A stretch of 58,087 bases of DNA from Porticoccus sp. (GTDB taxonomy: Bacteria; Pseudomonadota; Gammaproteobacteria; Pseudomonadales; Porticoccaceae), in contig PANQ01000028.1 in NCBI GenBank assembly GCA_002707685.1, positions 1-58,087 on the forward strand, given 5' to 3'. Within the stretch, counting starts at the first letter, position 1, and each line of letters starts with the position of its first letter. This document shows positions 33,410 to 43,649 of the stretch, one piece after another. The notes below the pieces were generated by a model. That model did not search any database, had not been told where the DNA came from, and saw nothing but the letters and a program-made list of their open reading frames with translations. The position numbers and the translations under genes were made by a program.

Positions 33410-34888
33410 ATGCTATCACTCGACTTCCTTGCCCTACCCTTAATGGCCGCAGCAGCACTGATTTTTGTGGCAGTGTTTGCCGGTATCATCTCATCGCGGG
33501 TCGGCTTTCCTTTTCTACTGGTTTTTCTCATTGTCGGTATGCTCAGTGGCGAGGACGGTATCGGTGGCATCAGTTTTGACAATTTTGCGCTGAGCTTCTG
33601 GGTTGGCAACATCGCCCTTGCCGTCATTCTGGTGGATGGTGGGCTGCGCACCGACTTTGCCACTTTTCGCACCGGACTCAAACCGTCCCTGATACTGGCG
33701 ACACTGGGTGTATTGCTGTCTGCCGGCCTTACGGGTCTCGCCGCCATGTGGCTGCTGGGGCTCAGCTGGCCAATGGCCATGTTGCTGGGCGCGATCGTCG
33801 GCTCCACCGATGCCGCCGCCGTGTTTTCACTGCTCAAATCCTGCGGCGTGCGGCTCAACGAGCGGGTTGCCGCCACGCTGGAAATCGAGTCCGGCATGAA
33901 TGACCCAATGGCGGTCTACCTAACCCTGACGTTTATCAGTATCGCCCTGATTTATAACGCCGGCGAGGCGCTGGCTTTCGATGGCTGGACCACCCTGCTC
34001 AGCCTGACCACGCAGTTTGGTATAGGCGGGTTGATCGGCTACCTGGCCGGCATCGCCATGGCCAGTGCCGTCAACCGCATTCGGGGTATGCTGGACAGTG
34101 GCGCCGGCATACTCGCCCTGCTATTAATGTCAGCCGGTATCGGCGTGTTTGCCTTTGCAACCTGGGTGGGTGGTTCGGGATTTCTCGCAATCTATCTGTT
34201 CGGCCTGATGGTGGGCAATCGGGCCCGCCGGAGCGTCCGCCAGGCCCTGTCAGCAATGGATGGTTTTGCCTGGCTGTCCCAGGCCCTGATGTTCCTGCTG
34301 CTGGGCTTGCTGGTTACTCCCAGCGAAGTGGCAGACGAACTGCTTCCGGCACTGGGTATCGCGCTGTTACTGATCCTGGTTGCGCGTCCGCTGGCCGTGT
34401 CGCTGTGCCTGCTGCCATTTCACTTCACACGCCGGGAAACATTTTTTATTGCCTGGGTAGGTCTGCGCGGTGCAGTGCCGGTCGTGTTGGCTATTTTTCC
34501 CATGATGGTGGACCTGGAGGGGGCAAAAACCCTTTTCAATGTGGCTTTTGTGGTCGTGGTGACCTCCCTGCTATTGCAGGGTGGCAGCCTCGCCTGGGTG
34601 GCGCGACGACTGGGACTGGTTCTACCGGAAAAGGATGACAGAAAAAACTTCCGCAGGGTATTTGGGGATTTTGTGCTGGATGGCAGAATTCCCCTGGGGG
34701 AAATCTGTCAGTTCTATGACTTGCCGGAACCATCGGATGCCGACCAGAATCTTGGCAGTTGGATTGCCGGACAATTGCGTCGACCACCCATTATCGGCGA
34801 CAAGGTGAACATTGGCACGGCTATCTTCGTGGTGCGACAACTCGATAATCGCGAGATCACAGTAGTTGGTATGAAGTTGCCGTCCTAG
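33410..34888 (+). CDS. cvrA: CPA1 potassium/proton antiporter (CvrA/NhaP2 type)
   Basis: The 492-residue inner-membrane protein has about twelve helices (residues 10-400) and a cytoplasmic tail (about 410-492). IVGSTDAAAVFSLL and ESGMNDPMAVYLT hold the Asp residues of the CPA1 ion site. WVGLRGAVPVVLAIFP is diagnostic of the NhaP2/CvrA group. The tail with VVGMKLPS resembles a TrkA-C/CorC-type ligand domain. It exports K+ in exchange for H+ and protects volume and pH. GAGGAAGCAC precedes the ATG. It is monocistronic. Confidence 0.9.
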   Translation: MLSLDFLALPLMAAAALIFVAVFAGIISSRVGFPFLLVFLIVGMLSGEDGIGGISFDNFALSFWVGNIALAVILVDGGLRTDFATFRTGLKPSLILATLGVLLSAGLTGLAAMWLLGLSWPMAMLLGAIVGSTDAAAVFSLLKSCGVRLNERVAATLEIESGMNDPMAVYLTLTFISIALIYNAGEALAFDGWTTLLSLTTQFGIGGLIGYLAGIAMASAVNRIRGMLDSGAGILALLLMSAGIGVFAFATWVGGSGFLAIYLFGLMVGNRARRSVRQALSAMDGFAWLSQALMFLLLGLLVTPSEVADELLPALGIALLLILVARPLAVSLCLLPFHFTRRETFFIAWVGLRGAVPVVLAIFPMMVDLEGAKTLFNVAFVVVVTSLLLQGGSLAWVARRLGLVLPEKDDRKNFRRVFGDFVLDGRIPLGEICQFYDLPEPSDADQNLGSWIAGQLRRPPIIGDKVNIGTAIFVVRQLDNREITVVGMKLPS

Positions 34889-34922
34889 CTATCCAGCCTG
34901 TTGCCGAAATGAAAGGGTTGAT

Positions 34923-34962
34923 GGCGGGGACAACTGTTTTTAACAGGAATACTTTTCCCGCC
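34923..34962. terminator. Cruciform-like structure between cvrA and mce
   Basis: GGCGGG (34923-34928) pairs with CCCGCC (34957-34962), and CTGT/ACAG (34934-34937, 34943-34946) pair inside. It separates two convergent genes and has T-runs within its arms. Confidence 0.45.
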
Positions 34963-34966
34963 AACT

Positions 34967-35371
34967 TCAGACCTGCTCAATTTCCACCAGCGTACCGCAG
35001 AAATCCTTGGGATGAAGAAACAGCACCGGCTTGCCATGGGCGCCGATTTTCGGCTCGCCGTTGCCCAGTACCCGGGCACCCGCCGCGACCAGTTTGTCGC
35101 GGGCAGTAATAATATCATCCACCTCGTAACACAGGTGGTGCATACCACCATCCACATTGCGCTCAAGGAATTTCGCCACGGGCGAATTTTCCCCGAGGGG
35201 TAACAATAATTCGATCTTGGTATTCGGCAATTCCACAAAGGCGACCCGGACACCGTGTTCGGGCAGATCAATGGGTTCGGAGACGGTTGCGCCCAGCGCA
35301 TCCCGATAGGTGGTCATTGCCCTGTCGAGATCAGGGACCACAATAGCGACATGATTCAGTTTGCCAATCAT
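34967..35371 (-). CDS. mce: Methylmalonyl-CoA epimerase
   Basis: This 134-residue VOC-fold metalloenzyme interconverts (2S)- and (2R)-methylmalonyl-CoA. Motifs are LNHVAIVVPDLDRA (first metal His), FVELPNTKIELLLPLG, MHHLCYEVDD (second His) and a final GTLVEIEQ (Glu ligand). AAAGGTAACC precedes the ATG. It is the last gene of the propionyl-CoA operon, 46 bp after meaB. Confidence 0.95.
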   Translation of the reverse strand: MIGKLNHVAIVVPDLDRAMTTYRDALGATVSEPIDLPEHGVRVAFVELPNTKIELLLPLGENSPVAKFLERNVDGGMHHLCYEVDDIITARDKLVAAGARVLGNGEPKIGAHGKPVLFLHPKDFCGTLVEIEQV

Positions 35372-35417
35372 AGGGTTACCTTTTGCGTCCGGTTACATTC
35401 AAAAATAGGTGACGGCA

Positions 35418-36395
35418 CTAGCCAAGAAAGGCTTCCACCAGTTGTTTTGCCGCCACAGTGGCCGGGATTCGGCCGGCCGTCACATCAGCTTCCAGCTGAT
35501 CCACCAGGGCTTTTACCACCTCATTTTCTTTCAGTTCGCCCAGCAGACTGTCGGCTGTTTCGCTCCACATCCAGGCCCGAGCCTGCGCAGCGCGGCGGGA
35601 CTCGATTTCGCCCGCATCGCCCAGCACCTGCCGATATTCTTCAACGGTCTGCCATATTTTCTGCACACCTTCTCCCTGCAGCGCCGAAAGCGGTTCAACC
35701 TGAACCTGCCAATGTCGACTGCGGGGGTGCAGGAAGTGAACTGCCATGCGATAGTCCGCTACAGTCCGGTTGGCGGCCGCCTGCTGGTCGCCATCCGCCT
35801 TGTTCACCAGAATCAAATCCGCCAGCTCCATAATACCGCGCTTGATACCCTGCAGCTCATCACCGCCACCGGGCAGCAGCAGCAGTAAAAACATGTCGGT
35901 CATCTGTGCCACGGCGGTTTCCGACTGACCCACACCCACGGTTTCCACAATGATCACATCAAATCCCGCCGCTTCACAGAGCAACAGGGTTTCGCGGGTA
36001 CGGCGGGTTACTCCGCCCAAAGTTTGTCCAGCTGGGGAGGGCCGAATATAGGCATCGGGGTGGCGGGCGAGGGTTTCCATACGGGTTTTATCCCCCAGAA
36101 TCGAGCCGCCACTGAGTGCTGAGGTGGGATCTACCGCCAGCACGGCCAACCGATGCCCCTGGCTGATCACATGATTGCCAAAGGACTCAATAAACGTCGA
36201 TTTGCCCACGCCGGGCACGCCGGAAATACCAAGCCGAATTGAGATGCCCGTGTAGGGCATGATCAGCTCAAGCAAACGGGCAGCCGCCTCCCGGTGATCT
36301 GCACGGGTCGATTCGACCAGTGTAATTCCCTTGGCAAGGGCACGGCGATCGCCGCTGCGGATACCCTCGGCAAGCTCCTGTGGATTAATCTGCAA
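35418..36395 (-). CDS. meaB: Methylmalonyl-CoA mutase-associated GTPase MeaB
   Basis: MeaB (ArgK, MMAA) is the G-protein chaperone that guards and reloads B12-dependent methylmalonyl-CoA mutase. The 325-residue protein has Walker A GISGVPGVGKSTFIE (near residues 58-72), the G3 region ETVGVGQSE and NKAD. LSGGSILGDKTRM is typical. The start is TTG 36395 with GGAG 7 bp upstream. It is in the same operon as the mutase. Confidence 0.96.
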   Translation of the reverse strand: MQINPQELAEGIRSGDRRALAKGITLVESTRADHREAAARLLELIMPYTGISIRLGISGVPGVGKSTFIESFGNHVISQGHRLAVLAVDPTSALSGGSILGDKTRMETLARHPDAYIRPSPAGQTLGGVTRRTRETLLLCEAAGFDVIIVETVGVGQSETAVAQMTDMFLLLLLPGGGDELQGIKRGIMELADLILVNKADGDQQAAANRTVADYRMAVHFLHPRSRHWQVQVEPLSALQGEGVQKIWQTVEEYRQVLGDAGEIESRRAAQARAWMWSETADSLLGELKENEVVKALVDQLEADVTAGRIPATVAAKQLVEAFLG

Positions 36396-36480
36396 TGACC
36401 ATCTCCAAGCTCGTCAGACCAGCGTCCATTTTACCCGGCCAATACAGGCTGCCAACCCGGTTGCGGGCAGAGAGCGGTGA

Positions 36481-38469
36481 TTACTCAAATTCAATAATCG
36501 GTTGGTCTACCTTGAGGCTGTCACCGGCCGCTGCAGAAACAGTTTTCACCACCCCGTCGGATATTGCTCTCAAGCTGTTTTCCATTTTCATGGCCTCAAC
36601 AACAGCCACTTCCTCACCGGCCTTCACCTGATCACCTTCCTTCACATTCAGTTTCACCAGTAAACCGGGCATGGGGGACAGCAGGAATTTGGACAAGTCA
36701 GCGGGTTCTTTGACCAGCATATGCTGACTCAATTCGGCAGTGCGCGGGGTAACCACGTAGGCGTGCTTTTCTGCACCGCGATGAAACATTCTGAACAGCC
36801 AACCATCGCGATCCACCTGTATGCACACGGTCTGCCCGTTGATAACTGCCTTGAACAGCGGCTCACCGAGCTTCCAGTCCGTCTCCACCCGATATTCATC
36901 GCCATCCATGGTCGCCACGATCGGCTCCACAGAAGTATCCACCGAAATGGGATAGCGAGCATCATCCCCCTCCATCATCACTACCCAATCGTTGGAGGGG
37001 CAGTATTCCAGGCTGGGTAACTGGCCGGTAATCAGGGCGCTGCGATCGCGGAATTTCTTATTGATCACGGCGGCGGCCACCACGCAGAGCGCGGGATCCT
37101 CCTGGGGTACCAGATCGGGGCTGAAGCCCTCGGGGTATTCCTCGGCAATAAAATTGGTGGTCAATTTACCGGCCACAAAACGCGGGTGAACCATCAGCGC
37201 ATTGAGGAAGCTGATATTGTGATTAACGCCCCGGATATAATAGGCGTCCAGTGCTTCCACCATCCGTTGAGTGGCCTCCTTGCGGTCTGTACCGTAAGTA
37301 ATCAGCTTGGCGATCATCGGATCGTAAAACATCGAGACTTCGCCACCCTCGAAAACACCGGTATCCACTCGAACACCCTCGCCCGTTGGTGGGCGGTAGC
37401 GAATCAGCCTACCCACAGAGGGCATAAAATTGCGGAACGGATCCTCGGCATACACGCGGGTTTCAATCGCCCAGCCAGTCAGTGTTACATCCTCCTGAGC
37501 CAGCGGCAGTTTTTCACCGGCGGCGACGCGAATCATCAGTTCCACCAAATCCTGACCGGTGACCAGCTCTGTCACCGGATGTTCCACCTGCAGGCGGGTA
37601 TTCATTTCCAGGAAGTAAAAGTTCATCTCGGCATCGGCGATAAACTCCACCGTACCGGCCGACTTGTAGTCCACCGCTTTGGCCAACGCTATGGCCTGTT
37701 CACCCATTTTGCGCCGCACTTCCGGGGTCAGGAAGGGCGACGGGGCCTCTTCAATGACTTTCTGGTGGCGGCGCTGGATGGAGCATTCACGCTCGCCCAG
37801 GTAGATGGTGTTGCCGTAGCTGTCGGCCATCACCTGGATTTCGATGTGCCGTGGCTCCTGAATAAACTTTTCAATAAAAACACGGTCGTCGCCAAAGCTG
37901 GATCGGGCTTCGTTGGTGGCGCGCTCAAAACCGTCGCGACATTCTTCATCGTTCCAGGCCACACGCATGCCTTTGCCGCCACCACCGGCAGAGGCCTTGA
38001 GCATCACCGGATAGCCGATGTCATTGGAAATCTCCACTGCCTGCTCGGCATCCTTCACCACATCGGTATAACCGGGAATCGTACTGACGCCTGCTTCGGC
38101 GGCAATCCGCTTGGAGGTGATCTTGTCACCCATGGATTCAATCGCCCTCACCCCGGGCCCGATGAAGGCAATACCCGCAGCATCTAGCGCCTGACAAAAC
38201 AGTTTGTTTTCCGAGAGAAAACCGTAACCGGGGTGCACGGCATCAGCACCGGTCTGCTGACAGGCAGCAATAATTTTATCAATCACCAGATAGCTTTCAG
38301 CGGAAGCTGAGGGACCGATGTGAACGGCTTCATCTGCCAGAGCCACATGCAGGGCATCCCGGTCTGCATCGGAGTAAACGGCAACTGTTCCGATACCCAT
38401 TGCCTTGGCCGTACGGAACACTCGACAGGCGATTTCACCTCTATTAGCAACAAGAATTTTTTTAAACAT
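36481..38469 (-). CDS. pccA: Propionyl-CoA (acyl-CoA) carboxylase alpha subunit
   Basis: The 662-residue protein holds biotin carboxylase (about 1-450) with KASAGGGGKGMR (ATP loop), EMNTRLQVEHPVTE and the linker BT-like region (about 455-585). A C-terminal biotinyl domain has the attachment motif EAMKMEN near residue 630. With PccB it carboxylates propionyl-CoA to methylmalonyl-CoA. The operon with mutase and epimerase makes propionyl-CoA the likely substrate rather than methylcrotonyl-CoA. Confidence 0.94.
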   Translation of the reverse strand: MFKKILVANRGEIACRVFRTAKAMGIGTVAVYSDADRDALHVALADEAVHIGPSASAESYLVIDKIIAACQQTGADAVHPGYGFLSENKLFCQALDAAGIAFIGPGVRAIESMGDKITSKRIAAEAGVSTIPGYTDVVKDAEQAVEISNDIGYPVMLKASAGGGGKGMRVAWNDEECRDGFERATNEARSSFGDDRVFIEKFIQEPRHIEIQVMADSYGNTIYLGERECSIQRRHQKVIEEAPSPFLTPEVRRKMGEQAIALAKAVDYKSAGTVEFIADAEMNFYFLEMNTRLQVEHPVTELVTGQDLVELMIRVAAGEKLPLAQEDVTLTGWAIETRVYAEDPFRNFMPSVGRLIRYRPPTGEGVRVDTGVFEGGEVSMFYDPMIAKLITYGTDRKEATQRMVEALDAYYIRGVNHNISFLNALMVHPRFVAGKLTTNFIAEEYPEGFSPDLVPQEDPALCVVAAAVINKKFRDRSALITGQLPSLEYCPSNDWVVMMEGDDARYPISVDTSVEPIVATMDGDEYRVETDWKLGEPLFKAVINGQTVCIQVDRDGWLFRMFHRGAEKHAYVVTPRTAELSQHMLVKEPADLSKFLLSPMPGLLVKLNVKEGDQVKAGEEVAVVEAMKMENSLRAISDGVVKTVSAAAGDSLKVDQPIIEFE

Positions 38470-38551
38470 TACTGTCTCTTCTTTATTGTCTGCCTACAGA
38501 TTGCAGGCGTTTTCCTGATTTTGTAACTACAGGCCCTGGCACAATCCCCAC

Positions 38552-40084
38552 TTACAACGGAATATTGCCGTGCTTCCGCCAGGGATTCTCCAGTTGCTTG
38601 TCGCGCAACATGGAAAGCGATCTAGCCACCCGCTTGCGAGTCAGACTGGGCAAGATCACATCATCGATAAACCCGCGTTTACCAGCGATGAAAGGATTGG
38701 CAAATTTCTCCCGGTATTCCTGCTCACGGGCAGCAATTTTTTCCTGGTTGCCGATATCCTTGCGGAAAATAATCTCCACGGCGCCTTTTGGCCCCATCAC
38801 TGCGATTTCCGCCGTTGGCCAGGCGAGATTGACATCACCGCGCAGATGTTTCGACGACATCACATCGTAGGCACCACCATAGGCCTTGCGAGTGATCACG
38901 GTCACTTTGGGGACGGTACATTCCGCATAGGCGTATAACAACTTGGCACCGTGCTTGATGATGCCGCCGTATTCCTGTGTCGTACCGGGCATAAAGCCGG
39001 GCACATCGACGAACGTCAGCACCGGGATATTGAAGGCATCACAGAAACGGATAAAGCGGGCACCCTTTTTCGATGCATCAATATCCAGACAACCGGCCAG
39101 CACCATCGGCTGGTTGGCAACCACACCCACGGTAGACCCTTCGATGCGGATAAAACCAATCACCAGGTTGGCTGCATAGTCGGGCTGCAACTCAAAAAAG
39201 TCACCCTCGTCCGCCACTTTTACAATCAACTCTTTCATGTCGTAGGGCTGATTCGGATCATCGGGAATCAGCGTATCCAGCGATGCTTCGGCTCGATCTG
39301 CCGGGTCTTCCGTTGGCCAGACAGGTGGTTTCTCCTGATTGTTGGCTGGCAGGAATGTGATGAAACGGCGCAACTTGACCAGGGCCTCGACATCATTTTC
39401 AAATGCCAGGTCCGCCACACCGGATTTGGACGAATGGGTGACTGCCCCTCCGAGCTGCTCCGCGGTGACCGTCTCATGGGTCACGGTTTTCACCACCTCG
39501 GGACCGGTCACAAACATATAGGAACTGTCTTTCACCATGAAAATAAAGTCTGTGATGGCGGGGGAATACACCGCCCCACCCGCACAAGGGCCCATGATCA
39601 TGGAAATTTGTGGAATGACACCGGACGCCATAACATTGCGTTGAAACACGTCGGCATAGCCACCCAGGGAGGCCACACCCTCCTGAATACGTGCACCACC
39701 GGAATCATTCAGCCCTATAACCGGCGCACCCACTTTCATGGCGTGGTCCATCAGCTTACAGATTTTTTCTGCATGGGTTTCCGACAGGGAACCACCAAAC
39801 ACCGTGAAGTCCTGGCTAAAGACAAACACCAGCCGACCATTGACGGTACCGTAGCCAATGACCACGCCGTCGCCGGGAATATGCTCCTGCTCCATGCCAA
39901 AATCGGTACAGCGGTGCTCGACAAACATGTCCCACTCCTCAAATGAGCCGGGATCCAGTAGCAAGTCAATACGCTCACGAGCGGTCAGTTTACCTTTGCT
40001 ATGCTGAGCATCGATACGCTTCTGCCCACCGCCCATGCGGGCTTTTTCACGCATGGTTTCCAACTGTTCCATAATTTCGTACAT
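38552..40084 (-). CDS. pccB: Propionyl-CoA carboxylase beta subunit
   Basis: The protein is 510 residues from ATG 40084, with GGGAG 7 bp upstream; the longer frame starting at 40117 lacks a site. The two crotonase-like halves of a carboxyltransferase are present: [36 protein letters not shown], and in the second half [20 protein letters not shown] and [14 protein letters not shown]. Its size and sequence match PccB rather than AccA/D. It lies between mcm and pccA. Confidence 0.95.
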   Translation of the reverse strand: MYEIMEQLETMREKARMGGGQKRIDAQHSKGKLTARERIDLLLDPGSFEEWDMFVEHRCTDFGMEQEHIPGDGVVIGYGTVNGRLVFVFSQDFTVFGGSLSETHAEKICKLMDHAMKVGAPVIGLNDSGGARIQEGVASLGGYADVFQRNVMASGVIPQISMIMGPCAGGAVYSPAITDFIFMVKDSSYMFVTGPEVVKTVTHETVTAEQLGGAVTHSSKSGVADLAFENDVEALVKLRRFITFLPANNQEKPPVWPTEDPADRAEASLDTLIPDDPNQPYDMKELIVKVADEGDFFELQPDYAANLVIGFIRIEGSTVGVVANQPMVLAGCLDIDASKKGARFIRFCDAFNIPVLTFVDVPGFMPGTTQEYGGIIKHGAKLLYAYAECTVPKVTVITRKAYGGAYDVMSSKHLRGDVNLAWPTAEIAVMGPKGAVEIIFRKDIGNQEKIAAREQEYREKFANPFIAGKRGFIDDVILPSLTRKRVARSLSMLRDKQLENPWRKHGNIPL

Positions 40085-40184
40085 AGGGTTCTCCCAATCC
40101 TGGCTACCGAACCACAAGCCGGCAACACGTCATTCTGTTGTTCTAATAATGTACACACGCCTGCCAGATGTCTGGCCTGGCGAT

Positions 40185-40204
40185 GGTCCTTTCAAAAAAG
40201 GACC
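40185..40204 (-). terminator. Hairpin immediately after the mutase gene
   Basis: GGTCCTT (40185-40191) and AAGGACC (40198-40204) form a 7-bp stem touching the mcm stop codon. With the 120-bp gap before pccB it may attenuate transcription or stabilise the mcm message. Confidence 0.45.
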
Positions 40205-42346
40205 TTATTGTTCACTCAGCAGCGCAATCACCTCGGCAGCCGCTTGGGGAATATTGGTACCCGGCCCATAAATAGCGGCCACTCCCGCATCAAAAAGCTC
40301 CTGGTAATCCTGGGTCGGGATAACACCGCCACAAACCACCTTGATATCGCTGCCACCCTCGGCGCGCAGTGCAGCAATCAACTGGGGCACCAGGGTTTTA
40401 TGGCCAGCGGCCTGGGAAGACACCCCCACCACATGGACGTCATTTTCGATCGCCATGCGGGCCGCCTCTTCCGGGGTTTGAAACATCGGGCTGATATCCA
40501 CATCAAAACCGATGTCGGCAAAAGCCGTGGCAATGACCTTGGCACCACGATCGTGACCATCCTGCCCCATTTTTGCCACCAACATCCTGGGACGGCGACC
40601 AGCCCGTTCGGCAAAGGCCGAGACGCTCGCCTGAATGGCAGCAAAGGCCTCATCACCTTCATAGGCTGAACCGTAAACGCCGCTGATGGTACGGGTTATC
40701 GCCTTGTGGCGACCCCAGATTTTTTCCAGTGCAAATGAGATTTCTCCCACAGTGGCCCTGGCCCTGGCGGCATCTACTGCCAGTTCCAGCAGGTTGCCCT
40801 CCCCCGACTCCGCCGCTGCGGTGAGAGCATCCAGCGCCTGCTGGCAGGCATTGTTGTCGCGATTGTCACGCAGAGCCTGCAATCTCTCTACCTGTGATTC
40901 GCGTACAGCACTGTTATCAATATTGAGGATATCCACCGGGGATTCCTCGGCCTGCTGGTACTTATTGACACCGACAATGACCTCTTCCCCGCGGTCAATT
41001 CTGGCCTGCCGCTCTGCCGCCGCCTGCTCAATGCGGAGTTTCGGCATACCGGACTCCACCGCCTTGGTCATACCACCCATTTCCTCCACTTCCTCAATCA
41101 GGATGCGGGCTTCCTTGACGAGCTGGTCAGTGAGGCTCTCCACGTAGTAGGAACCGGCCAGCGGGTCCACCACGTTAGTGATGCCGGTTTCCTCCTGAAT
41201 CACCAATTGCGTATTGCGGGCAATTCGAGCTGAGAACTCGGTTGGCAATGCCAAAGCCTCGTCCAGTGCGTTGGTGTGCAGGGATTGGGTACCGCCCAGT
41301 ACGGCGGACATGGCTTCGATCGTGGTTCGAATAACGTTGTTATATGGGTCCTTGCTGGTCAGGCTGACACCGGATGTCTGGCAGTGGGTGCGCAGCATCA
41401 GCGATTTGTTGTCCCGGGGGTCGAATTTCTCCTTCATCAGCGTCGCCCAGAGAATCCGCGCAGCCCGCAGCTTGGCAATTTCCATAAAGAAATTCATACC
41501 GATGGCAAAGAAGAACGACAGGCGTGGTGCAAATTTATCAACGTCCAGACCGCTGGCAATTGCAGTGCGCACGTACTCGATACCATCGGCGATGGTATAG
41601 GCCAGCTCCTGCACATTGGTGGCTCCGGCTTCCTGCATGTGATAACCGGAAATGGAAATGGAGTTGAATCTGGGCATGTGCTGGGCGGTATAGCCAATAA
41701 TATCGGAGACAATCCGCATTGAGGGCGCCGGTGGATAGATATAGGTATTGCGCACCATGAATTCCTTGAGAATGTCATTCTGCAGGGTTCCCGCCAGCTT
41801 GTCCGGGGTCACACCCTGCTCTTCGGCTGCGACAATGTAATTGGCCATGACCGGCAGTACGGCACCATTCATGGTCATGGATACCGAAACCTGATCGAGC
41901 GGAATGCTGTCAAACAGCACCTTCATATCCTCAACCGAATCGATGGCGACTCCGGCCTTGCCCACATCCCCCACGACCCGTTCATGATCCGAGTCGTAAC
42001 CGCGGTGAGTGGGCAGATCGAACGCCACTGACAGACCCTGTTGTCCGGCCGCCAGATTTCGACGATAAAAGGCATTGGACGCCTCAGCGGTGGAGAACCC
42101 GGCGTACTGCCGTACGGTCCATGGACGCCCTGCATACATGGTGGCCTTGGGACCCCGTTTGAACGGTGAGAACCCGGGCAAGTTGTCCAAATGCGCCAAG
42201 TCCGCCAGGTCCTCGGCAGTGTAGAGCGGTTTTACCGCAATACCTTCTGGGGTATTCCAGACAAGATCCTCGGGTGTTTTACCCTTGGTCTCCTTGGCCG
42301 CAAGGGCAGCCCATTCACGGTATGAAGGTTTGGCGCTATCGGTCAT
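40205..42346 (-). CDS. scpA: Methylmalonyl-CoA mutase
   Basis: The 713-residue single-chain B12 enzyme converts (2R)-methylmalonyl-CoA to succinyl-CoA. The TIM-barrel domain (about 40-550) includes [34 protein letters not shown] and [15 protein letters not shown]. The C-terminal cobalamin domain has [13 protein letters not shown] (the DxHxxG base-off motif) and [15 protein letters not shown]. It is first in the operon; AGAGG lies before the ATG. A perfect 13-bp palindrome lies 30 bp upstream. Confidence 0.97.
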   Translation of the reverse strand: MTDSAKPSYREWAALAAKETKGKTPEDLVWNTPEGIAVKPLYTAEDLADLAHLDNLPGFSPFKRGPKATMYAGRPWTVRQYAGFSTAEASNAFYRRNLAAGQQGLSVAFDLPTHRGYDSDHERVVGDVGKAGVAIDSVEDMKVLFDSIPLDQVSVSMTMNGAVLPVMANYIVAAEEQGVTPDKLAGTLQNDILKEFMVRNTYIYPPAPSMRIVSDIIGYTAQHMPRFNSISISGYHMQEAGATNVQELAYTIADGIEYVRTAIASGLDVDKFAPRLSFFFAIGMNFFMEIAKLRAARILWATLMKEKFDPRDNKSLMLRTHCQTSGVSLTSKDPYNNVIRTTIEAMSAVLGGTQSLHTNALDEALALPTEFSARIARNTQLVIQEETGITNVVDPLAGSYYVESLTDQLVKEARILIEEVEEMGGMTKAVESGMPKLRIEQAAAERQARIDRGEEVIVGVNKYQQAEESPVDILNIDNSAVRESQVERLQALRDNRDNNACQQALDALTAAAESGEGNLLELAVDAARARATVGEISFALEKIWGRHKAITRTISGVYGSAYEGDEAFAAIQASVSAFAERAGRRPRMLVAKMGQDGHDRGAKVIATAFADIGFDVDISPMFQTPEEAARMAIENDVHVVGVSSQAAGHKTLVPQLIAALRAEGGSDIKVVCGGVIPTQDYQELFDAGVAAIYGPGTNIPQAAAEVIALLSEQ

Positions 42347-42375
42347 CGAACACTACCTCTAATCAACTCAATCCC

Positions 42376-42388
42376 GCGCAAATTGCGC
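42376..42388. promoter_or_regulatory. Palindrome ahead of the mutase operon
   Basis: GCGCAAATTGCGC is a perfect odd palindrome 30 bp upstream of the mcm ATG. Two TATAGCG copies (42412-42418, 42423-42429) follow one helical turn apart. This could be the binding site of a propionyl-CoA-responsive regulator. The identity of the regulator is not visible. Confidence 0.4.
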
Positions 42389-42576
42389 TCTGCTGTTATC
42401 TGTACTTTCAATATAGCGGGTATATAGCGTTGGCGTTACCCTTGTGGTCACCATCAGCTGCAGGCAATAACAGGATTTCCAATGTGGGCGCACTATGGCG
42501 GAGCAGCCCAGTTGAAACAAGGGCAAATTTATTCGCCAAAACTCACCGATTATTTCAGATAATTGTGCTTTGAAAC

Positions 42577-42618
42577 CATTTCATAGCTACAATAGTACAT
42601 AAACTCACATTTCATAGC
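42577..42618 (+). promoter_or_regulatory. Direct repeats ahead of the AraC-family gene
   Basis: CATTTCATAGC at 42577-42587 recurs exactly at 42608-42618, 31 bp apart, which is three helical turns on one DNA face. AraC-family proteins bind direct repeats. A possible -10, TACAAT, lies between them at 42588-42593. Nothing else stands out in 42430-42576. Confidence 0.5.
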
Positions 42619-42656
42619 AGGCCGCCCTTATCGCCACCATCTCGCACCACCATGTT

Positions 42657-43649
42657 GTGACCTGCCTGCACGGCATTCTTGAACGCCAGCAAAATGAGCA
42701 GGTATTGCTGGCAAGGGCCGGGATTAACCCTGCCAGTGTGCAAAATTCAAAAGACCGGGTACACACCGACCAGGTGGCCCGCCTGTTTCGACTGGTACAG
42801 CAAGCACTGGACGACGAGTTCATGGGTTTCACTTCTCAGGCCTGCAAATACGGCATCTTTGCCACCGCCTGCGATTTGGTCAGGTACTGCCGCACCCTGG
42901 GGGAACTGCTGGAAAAAGTGGTCGAATTCTATAACCTGATCACCGACGCGATGGTCATGACATTGGACATTCAGGACAGCTCAGCGCGTTTCAGTGTCGC
43001 CCTGCAACAGCCCGAGTTGGATGTCGGGCATTTCATCACCGAGTTCCAGATGGTGATCTGGCACCGTTTTCCGAGCTGGTTTATCGGCGAGGCCATCCGT
43101 CTCAGGGCAACGCATTTCATTCACCCCGCACCTGATCACAAAAACGAGCTGCGTGTGATGTTTCCGGGTCAGCTATTGTTTGAGCAGTCCAGCAACAGCC
43201 TTTATTTCGATGCACAATATCTGGACAAGCCCCTGGTTCGAACCAGCCGCGAACTGGATGCGTTTCTTGCCGTTCACCCCGCCGACATCATGACGATCCC
43301 GGGCGAAGACAACAGCCTCGAGGCACAGATAGAACGGGTCTTTCTGAAAAACAGTCACGGGCGCCCCACTTTTCCAAAAGCGGAAGCCCTGGCCGAACAG
43401 CTGCGTATAAGTCCACTCACCCTCTACCGAAGGCTGCTGCAGGAAGGCACCAGTTATCAGAAAATCAAGGACAATATTCGCCGGGAGATAGCGATCGACA
43501 AGCTGGTGAATAAGCAACTGTCTGTGGACGAGGTGTCGGAACTGGTCGGTTTTGAGGAACCGCGCTCTTTCACGCGCGCCTTCAAGCAGTGGACCGGCCT
43601 GAGCCCGAGAAATTACTGTAAATACCACCGGGGTGGCCTGCCGAGTTAG
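42657..43649 (+). CDS. AraC-family transcriptional regulator
   Basis: The 330-residue protein has an N-terminal arabinose-binding-like domain (PF12625 type, about 1-200) and a C-terminal double helix-turn-helix (about 230-325) with LAEQLRISPLTLYRRL and VSELVGFEEPRSFTRAFKQWTGLSP. The start at GTG 42657 has no ribosome site. An in-frame stop at 42615 limits the frame, so translation may begin at GTG or at a rare ATC slightly upstream. It is divergent from the mcm operon and convergent with the SDR gene, whose stop codon overlaps its own by 4 bp. Targets could be either neighbour. Confidence 0.9.
   Translation: MTCLHGILERQQNEQVLLARAGINPASVQNSKDRVHTDQVARLFRLVQQALDDEFMGFTSQACKYGIFATACDLVRYCRTLGELLEKVVEFYNLITDAMVMTLDIQDSSARFSVALQQPELDVGHFITEFQMVIWHRFPSWFIGEAIRLRATHFIHPAPDHKNELRVMFPGQLLFEQSSNSLYFDAQYLDKPLVRTSRELDAFLAVHPADIMTIPGEDNSLEAQIERVFLKNSHGRPTFPKAEALAEQLRISPLTLYRRLLQEGTSYQKIKDNIRREIAIDKLVNKQLSVDEVSELVGFEEPRSFTRAFKQWTGLSPRNYCKYHRGGLPS

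Noticed and set aside
37186-39946. Long plus-strand frames (37186-38187 and 38951-39946) opposite pccA and pccB
   Set aside because: His/Gly-rich antisense translations of conserved carboxylase genes, without start signals.
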